A stretch of 64,000 nucleotides of DNA from the NCBI GenBank assembly GCA_036674765.1, contig JARVKI010000017.1, positions 487,842 through 551,841 on the forward strand, in the 5' to 3' direction. Origin of the DNA: Seiridium cupressi. Taxonomy: Eukaryota > Ascomycota > Sordariomycetes > Amphisphaeriales > Sporocadaceae. Made by a program: the position numbers and the translations under genes. Shown here piece by piece: positions 1 through 10,969 of this stretch (the stretch's first letter is position 1; each line of letters opens with the position of its first letter). Under the pieces are notes generated by a model. It was not told the origin of the DNA. It worked only from the letters and a program-made list of their open reading frames with translations, and made no database searches.

Positions 1-1500
1 TATAAGCGATAAGTGTTATAATAAGGATAACCGCGATTTATTTAACGAATTATTAATTATCGTTATAAACACTATCGTAAGCCTATTAAAAGTTAGCTAA
101 TTATATTATTAACTCTTATTATTATTATTATATTTAATATATTATACGTAAAGCGTTAAGTCCGCTAATTGGATTTTTAACGTTATTTCCGTTAAGAGTT
201 TAAAATGCTATTATCGCTTATAAAGTATTACTTAATAATTTTTAAACCGGAATACATATTTAAATAAAAATAATTAAAATATAACGAATATATTATCGTT
301 AAAATAAACCTTAAAATAATATATTAATATTAAGTTTATATTAATAAAGTATATAATATAAAATAGGAATATTAAGTTTTAAAAAATAAAAATATAATCG
401 TTAAAACTTAATAAGCTTTATTTATAAATAGATAAATATTTAAATTAATTATTAAAATAATAACTTATTTATATAAAAAGTATTTATTATATATATATCT
501 ATTTATTCTTTTATTAATCCTATTTATTTATATTTATTTAATAAGCGGAATTAATTACGGTTAGTATTAATTAGTAAGTTTTATTAATTATTTCTAATCG
601 TTAGCTTTAATTAGTTCCTATCGTTTGCCTTATCTCCACCGTACTGGTGTTTAGAATGTTTGCTTTTTACGCGTCCGTCTTTCTTTATTTTAGTCCGTGC
701 TCGCGGAGTAGGGTTTATTCCGTTCCGGTTCTCTTTTAACCCATGTTCGTAATATAGAGGTGCTGGGCACTTGTTTGTTACCTGCCGGTGTGGTCCGTGC
801 TTCCCGACCGGGCTACGTTCGTAATAGCTGTTTCGTTAAAAAGGGGTATAAGGGGTTTATTAATTTCAGGCCTTGCCGGCGTAGTTGTAATAAAGGTTAA
901 ATAAGTGGATTACGTCCTTTTAAACGGCTTTTTAACGCTTTTAATAACCTTTTCCCCACCTTTTATACTCTTTTATTAGCTTGTTTATAACGTTAAAAAT
1001 AATTTTATAATAATTATTAAAAAATATTAGATAATAAGTTTATAATATATAATAATTATATTTAAAAGATTTATTTTTAAGGAATTTAAATTAAAGTGCG
1101 GCGAAGCCGTAAAAAGTTTTCTACGATATAACTCCGTTACGTTAACGCTTTATTAACGTTATAACGGCTGCTTTAGCATAGTTATAAATTTATTTTAAAT
1201 TATTTTTTAAAAATATTTTATTTTTAAGAAAATAATTTAAAACCTAATTATAAATAAATTATAAATAATAAATAAAATATAATAAATTATAAAAAATAAA
1301 CGAAATAAAATAAAATAAAATAAAATAAAATAAAATAAAATAAAATAAAATAAAATAAAAATAAATTTATAATAAATAAAATAAATTTATAAAATACAAA
1401 TTAAAATAAAAATAAAAGGAAAAAAAAAGACGAAAAAAAAAGGTCTTTATAATATTCTTAAAATAGCGAGAACCCACTTTAAAAAGCGCTATACCGGAAA
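1..1500. repeat. AT-rich RIP-mutated tract
   Basis: The sequence is overwhelmingly A/T and dominated by TpA steps. CpA and TpG are almost absent in the first 600 bases, while CpG is still common. That dinucleotide pattern is the known product of fungal repeat-induced point mutation (CpA to TpA). A somewhat more GC-containing island at about 600-960 may be a less altered part of the original repeat. No open reading frame of note survives. I infer a degenerate transposable element or repeat block; the element class cannot be read. The change to ordinary composition is sharp, at about 1480-1510. Confidence 0.75.
1306..1360. repeat. (TAAAA)11 microsatellite
   Basis: Eleven uninterrupted copies of TAAAA lie inside the AT-rich tract, flanked by imperfect A/T-rich sequence. 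Confidence 0.95.
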
Positions 1501-2938
1501 CAAAAGTGCCGTTAAACCGGCGGCGGATTGCCGGCCAACAACTTTACCCACCCAATAAGAGCAACGAAGACGTCGACCCTAACACCGACATTGAGTAGTG
1601 TTGAAGGCTAGCACCTCCTCCACCTATAGGTCGCTGGTGGCCAGCTGTTTGACAGCTGGCTGCCAGGAGGAGCCAGTCAGTGGAGCTTCAGGTACAAGAT
1701 TTGCACTGGTCGCAATCACAGATTGCGGTCACAGATTCAATACAACACACATGCTAATCTACTGCTACCCAACTGTTTGACAAGTAGAACTAATGGAATG
1801 ATATGCAAGGTGGGACAGTGGCCGACATTTTCAGTCGGTGCCTCGCCATTGATAGTTCAATATGTGTTATGAAAAGCAATCATAACTGTTTTGAATTCAT
1901 GCAATCGACGATCATATATTCCGCAATGAGCATTAACAACGCTCGCCGTCTGACCCGGGAGATCAGCACGCCTAGAAAGAAACATAGCTAGGCAGCGTAC
2001 GTAATCCTTCCGTGCGGTTGCAGTCGATCCTCTGATCGCAGTCGCATCTATCATTCATCCCCCACAAAAGCTCCCCAGCTCTCAGCGCCGACCAGGGGTT
2101 CGTGTTTCATCGTCGCTCAAGTGCCGCGTCGCGGAAGTCAACCCACCCACTGCGAACCATGGGGACCCAATCACCGGCGAAAGCCGCAAACGCGGAGACT
2201 AGCCCTTGGTTTGTAGGGATGTGATGGGTTGGCATTATGTAAGGAAACATGCTGGACAGGGCCTTGAGATGCCAAGCTGTTATAGGACGTTTCTGTATTG
2301 TGGATTTCGACCCTACCTAAAAATAAAGTCTATCGTCATTTGAGGATATGGCTTTCGAGGTGCACAACTTGTCGAGTTTCAGAGATCGGTCGACGAAGTC
2401 CGGAAAAGCGGCTTGGGGACATATGTGATTCCAGAACAGCTTGACGCCTGGGGGATAGGCATGACGAACTTCATGGGTCGATCATCGCGATTGTCGGATC
2501 GCTCCATGTCCACGAACCAAGCCGTGCAGGACCGGGCATGGCGATACCCCTCTGGTATGGCACAATGACCATGCTCAATTCACCTTCGGTGTTGTCTTAA
2601 TCTCATCTCATTTACGTCCGGGTGTCACCGTACCCATTGTCTCGATACCACTTCGTCTGATATTCGATGTGCCATATCGGTAATCATCGGCCGTCCAAGA
2701 AAATCCCAGAAGGTTCTCTACTACGCCGATGGTCAAGTCTCACGCGGCTTATGCCTAGGTAACCACTCCATATGCACGTCTGACGGCACCTTTCCTGCAG
2801 TTGGCATTTGCCAAGCACAACTAACCGACTATATCTGTTGCTACCAGTCATTCAAAAGCCGCTGTTTTCTGGCACCGAAAATCTAAAGGGCAGGTGAGGT
2901 TGATGAGATACAACCTAGCTCACCCAGGTAGAGACTCG
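1501..2938. other. Intergenic, no gene recognised
   Basis: Ordinary base composition between the AT-rich tract and the 3' end of the GH92 gene. Only short, unconvincing open frames on both strands. It holds a perfect 8-bp inverted repeat (GCCAGCTG, 5-nt loop, CAGCTGGC) at 1640-1660. The part next to 2939 must contain the GH92 3' untranslated region. Confidence 0.6.
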
Positions 2939-5630
2939 TTAGAATTCGCTATAGCTAGTCGATAGACTCGGTGGCAGATCACCATCTGCCGTTCCCCATG
3001 TGCTTTCGTCCTTGCCGAGTGTCAGCTCTAGCATGCCACCGTTCAAGAAAAAGTTATGTGTAATCCAATTCTTCGTGTATGGTTTTCCATCTAGCGTCGC
3101 GCTTTGTATGTAGATCGCCTTATAGGTTGGGTCGAAATTGCGGTTTCTGATGATAGCCTGCTTGCCCGTCGGCGTGTGCAGCCTCACTTCCCTGAAGAGT
3201 GGCGGCGTTATGAGGTACACATTCTGACCTGCGACAGGGAAGAAGCCCATGAAGGCAAATGCGGTGAAAGCCCCCATGGCGCAGTCGTCGTTGCCGGGTA
3301 TTCCATTAATACTGCTGTTGAACTGACTGGGAATGTATTGGTGAACCCAGTAGGAACTCAAGCCAGGTCTTCCTCCGTAATGGAACTGATAAGTTGGAAG
3401 GAAGGACTGCTCATTGCCCATGTATATGATACCGGATGAGTGGAAGTACTCCAACCTTCGAATAAAAGCTTCTTTTCCTCCCAAAATTCCGACCAACGAT
3501 GCCATGTCTTGCGGCACGTAGAATGTGTATAGCCACGGATTTCCTTCGTACGTATCGTAACGAGTGTCGAAATAGCAGACGTGTTGTTCGTAGATTGGAC
3601 TACAGAGGCGCGTGTTTTGGCTTATAAAGCTGCCGTTGGTCAAACGCGGTTGGAGGAAACCTTGAAAGGGACTGTCAATCACAGTCCCATCGGTTTGCAC
3701 GTAGCGATCGACTTGCTCAGGGTTGTACAAGTTCCTCCAGTTCCTGCTTCTTTCGAGATATTTCTCCTCATCCGTGGTGTGTCCGAGTCCCCTAGCCATG
3801 AGTGCGATTGAGAAGTCGTCGTAGGCGTACTCGACAGTCCTGGAAATCGATCGTGACATCGGCCCTGTACCGTTCCTATCTATATCATCATGCGGAATGT
3901 ATCCATACTCTTTCCACGCCTCAGTGTTCCCTCTTCCTACGCTAGTCCAATCTCTTGGCTCGATTTCAGCATCTTTTACTACAGCTTCATAAGCCAGATT
4001 CCAATCAATTCCGTCGGTTGGGTTCTTGGCGAAAGCATCGGCCAGAACCACATCCGCATTAGAGCCACCTTGTGTATAACCCTGAGAGAAGCTCATACGA
4101 CAATCTGGCAGATAGCCTTCGTGCTTGTAGATATCCAACAAGGCCCGTATCATTCGAGTTTGCTCGCCGGGATCTATGATCGTCAGAAGAGGGTGTTGCG
4201 CTCTGAATGAATCCCAGATACAGTAGAAAGAGTCGAAATACGGCTCGCTCGAGTTCCACAGTGGGTTCTCCCCTGTGTAGTCCTGAGGCGACAGGAGAGC
4301 ACGGTAAAGCCCAGACCAGAAGGTCTTCAGCAGGTCATCGTTGACCCCAAAATGATCCACTTCAATAACCGCCATTTTGTCGACCCAGGCTTCCTCAGCA
4401 GCCTTAACAGCTTGGCCGAATTCGAAAAAAGGAATTTCATCTTCGGCATTCTGACATGCCTGCTCCACCGAGATAAACGAGAGTCCCACTCTGGCAATCA
4501 GGCGATCCTTGGTAGGCACGTCAAAATGTATCCATGCGCCGACTGAGTTGCCAAAAAGAGGAGATGCGCTTGTTCCATCGCCTAATGACTTGACAGTCTC
4601 GTTCGCAGAAATATCTATAAATGTTCCCGTTTTGCGTATGGCAGCCCCTCGAAAGTCAGCGCAAAAGTGAGCTGTGTATTTCCCTCTGCCAAACGACGGA
4701 CTGAAGGTACCATTTCCTACTATCCTTCCACTCTCTGGATCGACCTCAATATTTCCGCCATACCTGGAGCCTGCAAGGTCGGTGAGGTCGATTAAAGCCA
4801 GCGGCTTGGGAGGCGCCGAAACCATATTCGATTGAGCCTCAGAATCAGTAGCTATGTTAAATCTGTAGAGAGTCGCGTGCTTCGTTGCAGCCATTTCAGC
4901 ATGGACTGTATTGTCTAGTCCTATACTAAAATAGCCGGGCCGCGCCTCAGCAGATCCATTCTCCCTGCTGGTAGCTCTGAGTATCTTGCTGAATTGGCAC
5001 TGCTTGAAATCATCTTCCGGGCAACCTGGATGAACGAAGAGAGGAAAATTCCCTAATGATGGCGACTAGGCTAGATTAACAATGCGCTCCGTTAGGGTCA
5101 TACGATCACTTACGCCGCCGGTGCCTGAATACTCAATTAACGATAGACCACTCCATCATAGACAATGAACACTTACCAGAGTCATGTAGATGTGAAAAGC
5201 CTGTTATCTTGGAATCGTCCGATACGAAACCAGCTGCAGCCTCTCCACTACTTACGTCGGCCACCGCCTTGGCCATGCCTGCATATTGAGTATCTGAGTA
5301 TTGGGGGGAATATCGCACGATTGGAGTAGTGCTTCTCACCATAGGGAAGCGTCGCCCCAGGAAAAACATGACCTGCTTAGGTATCAGTATTCCCAATAGA
5401 CCAGAGTTTTAGTGACCCAACTTACCCCCATTGACCGTTCCAATGAGCGGATCAATATATCTCAGTATGTCTGCACCAGTGCTCATTCTTGTACCTACTA
5501 TAGGTGAGAAGAAACTGCCGGAAGATCGTCCGTTACTAGACGATAGCAAAGTCCAGACGAAGAGCAAACACACGCTGGCAAATGCCAGTATCCGCTGCAA
5601 ACGCGGTACACTTCTCAAGAAAGGCGCCAT
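2939..5630 (-). CDS. GH92 family alpha-1,2-mannosidase
   Basis: Exo-acting alpha-mannosidase of glycoside hydrolase family 92, which uses calcium to remove terminal mannose from alpha-mannan or N-glycans. Five exons fit in phase: 5630-5426, 5372-5340, 5278-5177, 5124-5114 and 5065-2939, giving 825 residues, the usual fungal length. Residues about 14-32 form a hydrophobic signal or membrane anchor, so the enzyme is probably secreted or type II membrane bound. The N-terminal motif YIDPLIGTVNGG is followed by HVFPGATLPYG, TGFSHLHDSGTGG and SLGNFPLF, split across exons. WDSFRAQHPLL (about residue 400) and GGSNADVVLADA (about 450) are family signatures. The fourth exon is only 11 nt and the second 33 nt, and both are needed to restore conserved motifs. 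The next gene upstream on the same strand is a GH125 mannosidase. The family call is firm; the exact substrate is not. Confidence 0.93.
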
Positions 5631-6432
5631 CTACGACAACCGACGCAACGAGCGTCGAAGTGTGCCCAAACACGCATCAAGAAGTAGCCTAAGTGACGGC
5701 GTTGCACAAAATTGTCACACCGTCTTTAGTCCTCCCTCACTGCCTTCATTCAGTCCTGCGATCCTTGGACTTATACGTAGACGAACGCGTGCTGTCGACT
5801 GCGTGGTTGAGCGATTCGGCTGGAAGTACTGGACTGTAGAGAAGCAAGCGCATTCAGGTCATCGTCGCTTTCCCAAAAGGAAGCGAACAGGCTATGTGTC
5901 CTTGGCTCAGCCAAGACTCGGAGTCACGGGGTCCACGGGTATATTCGACCCAAGAGATACCTGTTGTGACACGGCAGAATGTGGCGTCAAGATCCGGCAA
6001 GTGTTGCGAAGAAGCAAACTGCCGTAGGTCAGGGTCGGCATGCTGCCAAGGCTTTACTGAAGCGGCGGACGAGGGATTCGGTCCTGAGAAACAATTTGGA
6101 TTTAGGCTGTGAAGCTGAAAGAAGGTTGCTGTGCAGCTGATAGATATCAGGGGTGCATCGGCGAATCGGAGCAAGCGTTCGCATTACAGGCCTGCCCCAT
6201 ATAGTATAGTCCATTAATCGCATTTGGACACGCCCAAGACGAGCCCCAAGGCTTTTAGATTTCCAGAATCCTGCCAACCTTTCTCGCTACAGCCAATGGT
6301 TTCAATAGATATTTCATAAGCAAACTCGCGACATCTGACGCAGAACGGAAGGAATGTTCATAGTTCAGAAATATGCTTCGTTTCTCGGTATAGAGTTATA
6401 TTTGCCAAGAGTCCAGTCCCACTTTCGCCTCC
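5631..6432. other. Intergenic between the two mannosidase genes
   Basis: Tail-to-head spacer holding the GH92 promoter and 5' leader and the 3' end of the GH125 gene. Open frames here overlap on both strands and have no protein-like features. No clear regulatory motif was recognised. Confidence 0.55.
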
Positions 6433-8079
6433 TTACTGAAAGCTCGTTTGGAGCACTTCTGGCTTCCTGTCCTTCAGATCCAGGAGAAGTTGCCCGAACA
6501 AACCATTGGCCCACGAGAACCACTGCCGAGTCCATTGCGACTGATCGAATGTATCGATTGACTCATGAATAAGACCCAAACTGTCGGTGGAAGAAAGGAT
6601 TTGGCGCAAGCCCGAGACGATCTCGGTATCGTCATTGGAGCTCAACAGAGAGACAATGATGGACATTGGCCACGCTTTTCCAGGTCCAACGTGAGGGCCG
6701 CCAGTTCTGTATCATGTTATTGTAATGGAGCGCAAGATCATGGAGGCGGCTTACCCATTGAGTACTGGGCCGTGCATGTAATAGGGATCATTTGTGCTTA
6801 GGACGAAATGTCTCGTGTTCTGGTAAGTTTCATCACTAGCGTCCACATAGTCGATAATGGGAGCACTCAAGAGGCTCGGCACATTGGCGTCGTCCATCAA
6901 GTTGCTAGAGCCGAAACCGTCAATTTCATACGCGTAGATTTGACCGTATATTGGATGTTGAACTTTGCCGTACGTCTTAATGCCATTCCGTACACTCGTC
7001 GCAAGAGCACTCATACGCCCTGCGAGATTACTGTCGATTTTGTCCATAATCTCTGCGCACTTTCCCAAGTAGCTTGAAAACATCATGTTGGCAGGGATGA
7101 AGAGCTGGAAGATAGTTGAGTCATCCGACGGCCGGAATGCGCTTCGTACAAGACCAGTTCCACCTTTTACTGGTGAACCAGCGCCTTTGTTGAGTAAAGT
7201 TTCAGACGCTGAAGTCGTTGTTCGCTGGAAGGTAAAAGGCGAGTCGTTCACATGGCCATCGTCTGCGTAGGTGCCAACGAGAAGCGCTTCAGCCGTGTTC
7301 AAAACAGTTGTTATAGCGTTGGCCCACTGAAACTTCCCGAAGAAGTCCGCGTCTTGTGTCTTATTATAGTAGTCGTACGAAAGCTGTAGAAATGCGGATA
7401 GGCTATCCAGCTCATACTTGCACTCGAAGACAAAGTTCTTGTCGTACCCAGGGAAGACAACGTCCGTGTCTGCTGCACTGTTGTCCTGGGGCGGTTTGCC
7501 CGATTCCACGGGTGCTTGGAAAGCATTGCAATGCGGACTAGTCAGAAGATATCGAGACTGAAGGTTGATGGCCCCCCGGAACAGCGATGCCAGTGAAGCG
7601 CTCGACGTGTTAGCTTCTAGGAGTTGCTTGTAGCTACGCATTTGATTTGCGCTATCACGCAGCCACATGGCGACGATGTCTCCAGTTGTAATGAAGGTGA
7701 GCTAAAAGATGGTCAACGTTACCCGCCGGACGAGTGATTATGATGGTAGTGATACCTCTTCGTCGGAGCTGCCATTTGCGAAACCATGCCAGGAAATTGT
7801 CGTATCTAATGTATTTGGGAAGGTATTTTCAAACAATCTGTACAAGTCTGGATCTTTGATAGTTGTTTTCATATCCTGAATAGTCGACTCAACTTCCGAG
7901 AGGCTGAATGTGCGACAGGATGAATTAGGTCTCTGAAAACTGAGTTGATATTTCCCCTCTGATAGAGGAGCATGTATCTGAGTCGAGTATTCTGCATAAT
8001 CAGGACACTGAGCTAGTGTATATCTCAAGCCGGAAAGTAGGAGGCCAATGCCAACTGCCCACGAAAATGTTGGTAGCAT
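6433..8079 (-). CDS. GH125 exo-alpha-1,6-mannosidase
   Basis: Glycoside hydrolase family 125 (formerly DUF1237), which cleaves terminal alpha-1,6-linked mannose. Three exons fit in phase: 8079-7756, 7701-6755 and 6706-6433, for 514 residues, close to the family norm. The N terminus is a hydrophobic signal peptide (about residues 1-23, ending near LAQ), so export is likely. The family motif TGDIVAMWLRDSANQ spans about residues 114-128, starting just inside exon 2; the Asp in WLRDS belongs to the active-site region of this family. Other conserved stretches are FVFECKYELDSL, SAFRPSDD, FIPANMM and GGPHVGPGKAWPMS, the last restored by the exon 2/3 junction. The first donor (GTATCA) is not optimal but gives the right phase. 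It sits upstream of GH92 on the same strand, suggesting joint use on mannose-rich glycans. Confidence 0.92.
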
Positions 8080-10969
8080 TACGACAGCTTGATAATGGTG
8101 TCGCCGCCAGGGTTCGATTGGCCTCTGCAGCCAAGAATGTTTTTAGATAAAACTGAGATGCGACCAGCTGTGTTGTACAAGGCTTGTAGTTCGAAGACCG
8201 CGGGCATGCAAAACCTTCCTGTGGCTACAGCAAGGTCGTCGGATGTGCTGAGCAAGTTGGTAGTAAGGAAGATTATCACGATGCAAAGCCGGATAGTGCG
8301 GAACTTGCAAAACTCTCGCAACTTAAAAACGCAAAGAGACACGGTTCAACCACATCATCTAGCGGAGTGGAATTCTTGGACGTAATATACATGTACGAAC
8401 CATTGCTAACTGGGGTAGAGGCTAAGACAAATTCCGATCTCGAGTGGAGAGAAGCTGCACGAAGCATGATGTGGTGCTTGAATACTGCAGATGCAAATGC
8501 AAGCGCAGGTACAGGGGCACGTCTGTAAGCAAATGACGTTGTCTTGAGCATCCATAAGAGAGGCAACGTTTGAGCTAGCACTGCCGGAAGGGATGGAGGC
8601 ATGCGGGGAAATGCTCCTGGGGTCAATGGTAATCCTCAGATCGGAGCAGACGTTACATTGACAAGTTGAGCAGGTGAGTGTTGATGGGCGTGACTTGGTC
8701 ACGGTCGCTTCCCATGATGGTGTCTTACAATTCCACCATGTAAGGTTAAAAGTTATGATGCGCTGATAGGACAGGTTTTCCCCGGATTGTGAGAGGCGCC
8801 AGCATGGATCCGCATCCCCACTTGTGTACGACCTCCAATCTCCAAGTTTGGATTGCCGTGAGGGGATCGTCAAGGGTATGTGCAACTGATGCTGTAATGG
8901 TCGGTTTTTGACAAATAGACCGATGTCGCTCTAGTGCTGAGAAGTGACAGCTTAGTTGAATATGAGCTGAACTATTATCACTAAAGACGAGATCCTAGTT
9001 TCAAGTCTGCAGATGCTGTTATTGCTGGCTGCGGAGCAATCGCGTACACTGAATACCGAAAAGGCAGTGTTTATTTGGTGTTACTCTTATGGGTAACACC
9101 AACACCATCTCTAAGCAACTTCACCTGCACCTGTCCGTTCCCGAGAATCCGCAGTGCAGAAGCAGTATATGTAGCCAATGCGCCGTGCCCGTTCTGAATA
9201 GTGGCGTTTTTGGCCAATAGACTGAGCAGATGTGCCAAGAGCTTCTGACTGGCTTTGCGCCAGAGATCGTGGCAGGGCGTAAATCGCCTGGAGGCGAACC
9301 CACGTGTTTCCCAAGCCAAAATATGCGCGCGCCCTAGTTAGTGTGTATATTGGTGGGACATCAAGGCAGGCAGTGCTTAATCGACTTGGGATACATGAGG
9401 GACGACATGCTGTAGATAGAAAGATATTACATGAATATTTCCCATGCCCTGGGTTGCATTTGCATAACGGTTCCGCAGGCATTGGTCGGTCGGCATTGTT
9501 AGGTAGTGAATACGATGGACATATGGACATATGGACATGTCAAGGCCTGGCCTATCGTGTGCAGACGCTCCCTGAGCTGTGCAGGGACAGCCCTCGGCTT
9601 AATGCATCTGCAGGCACAGCCAAGATTTGAGGAAAGACAGACATGATCAATTCAAGACAAACTGCTTGCCTTCAGCCTTACCGGATTTCCATGAATCAAG
9701 CTATGCTGAGGAAGACAAGTCTGGCATGCCGGCTATCGTCACAGGAACTGTAGTTGCTCCAATACAAATACCCTCGATGTGCCGCTCATGCAGTCAGCCT
9801 GACTCTCGTCGAATGGTTAGCGCCGGGATTTGAGTCAAGGGCCTTCCGTTGCCAGGGTCCAAGCCAATGGGGCGACGCAAGAACAACAGTCCCACCAACT
9901 CCACTGAGCATGATGCACTCAGAGTCACCCGACCAGCGAGCTCCTGCACCTCCGAGTAATGCTAGAGCAGCCAGTCAACAGAGGCCGTACTACAAGTCCT
10001 GGGTGCGTCCTGTGGTCCTTCTGGAACCCGAAATGCGCTGTTTCGATGGGCAGCCGCTATACCATCATATCTAAATAGAAACTAGGTCTTCTTTTCCGGT
10101 AGAACATAGATGCACTCATTGTTGTTTCGCTTATTGAAAAGATCCGTCGAGACGTCATTCATTAGCTATGCACGTACACAATAGGTGACAGTAAGCACTG
10201 GACCCCTTGTCGTGTGCTCTCCTTATCTGCCCTATCGAGCGAACATGAATGGATCGATGTCGGGTTGTCGTTCTTAGCTAGCCGATGACGGATGCTGGGG
10301 GAGCTCTCAATCACGAGGCGCCAGCAACTGACCTTGGCAACCTGGATCCAGTCCTGGATCCAGACCAGCTGCGTGCACTGACGGTGTGGACGATCGAACA
10401 AGAGATAACGCATTCGCCTTGATGGTCGACTCATCGCTGCGCTCGGGTGCATTGAATCTTGTCTGCTTCCATTCATGCACCTAGCCTCCTGCCCGTCCCA
10501 GTAGACTTTGTGTCTGCAGTCACTTACAGCGCATCGCATCACCCACAAAACAACATGGCCTCCACCCGCTAGGCACAACCCTGCGGGTATCCGCGTCCAG
10601 TAGCAGAGCCGCGATCTTGACAGCCAATACCGCTGCTGCATCTCTGACCTGTCTCTCTGCCTGTGCCGAGCGGGAAGCCTTGTCAACTCTGAACCCTGCA
10701 CAGCTGCGATCCAAAATCTAGGTAGTGCCAACGTCCACTGCGAACCACCCATCAAGTCTGTCTGCCTAGAACACCAGGTTGAAGCAATGGATACCGATGC
10801 TTGGTATACTCGAACCCGCACCCTCTAGACTCGCCCTGATCGCCAGCCCTATAGTATCATCTGCTTGCGTATAGGGCGGCTTTCCGCGACCGTTTGAGAC
10901 AATCGCCTCATCGAGTTGCATCTCGAAACAACCCAACAGAAGAGCTCCTCCATCTGACGAGCCGACACA
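8080..10969. other. Divergent intergenic region GH125 / ATG13
   Basis: About 2.9 kb between two divergent genes, so it carries both promoters. Several open frames of 80-220 codons exist on the minus strand (for example 8406-8885, 9111-9530, 10162-10821), but their translations are Cys/Ser/Arg-rich and low-quality, and none matches a family I know. A short tandem repeat (three copies of ATGGACAT) lies at 9514-9538. Two copies of CTGGATCCAG lie near 10340-10365. Confidence 0.5.
9514..9538. repeat. Short tandem repeat, three ATGGACAT units
   Basis: Three copies of ATGGACAT, two adjacent and one separated by a single base, in the GH125/ATG13 intergenic region. No function is evident. Confidence 0.8.

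Noticed and set aside
5431..6027. 198-codon plus-strand frame over the GH92 start
   Set aside because: Antisense to GH92 exon 1 and its promoter; Arg/Ser-rich with no motif.
9111..9530. 139-codon minus-strand frame
   Set aside because: Overlaps two other frames of similar quality, no family signature, and lies in a promoter region.
10162..10821. 219-codon minus-strand frame upstream of ATG13
   Set aside because: Trp/Arg/Cys-rich composition typical of antisense or leader sequence, and no splice or domain evidence.
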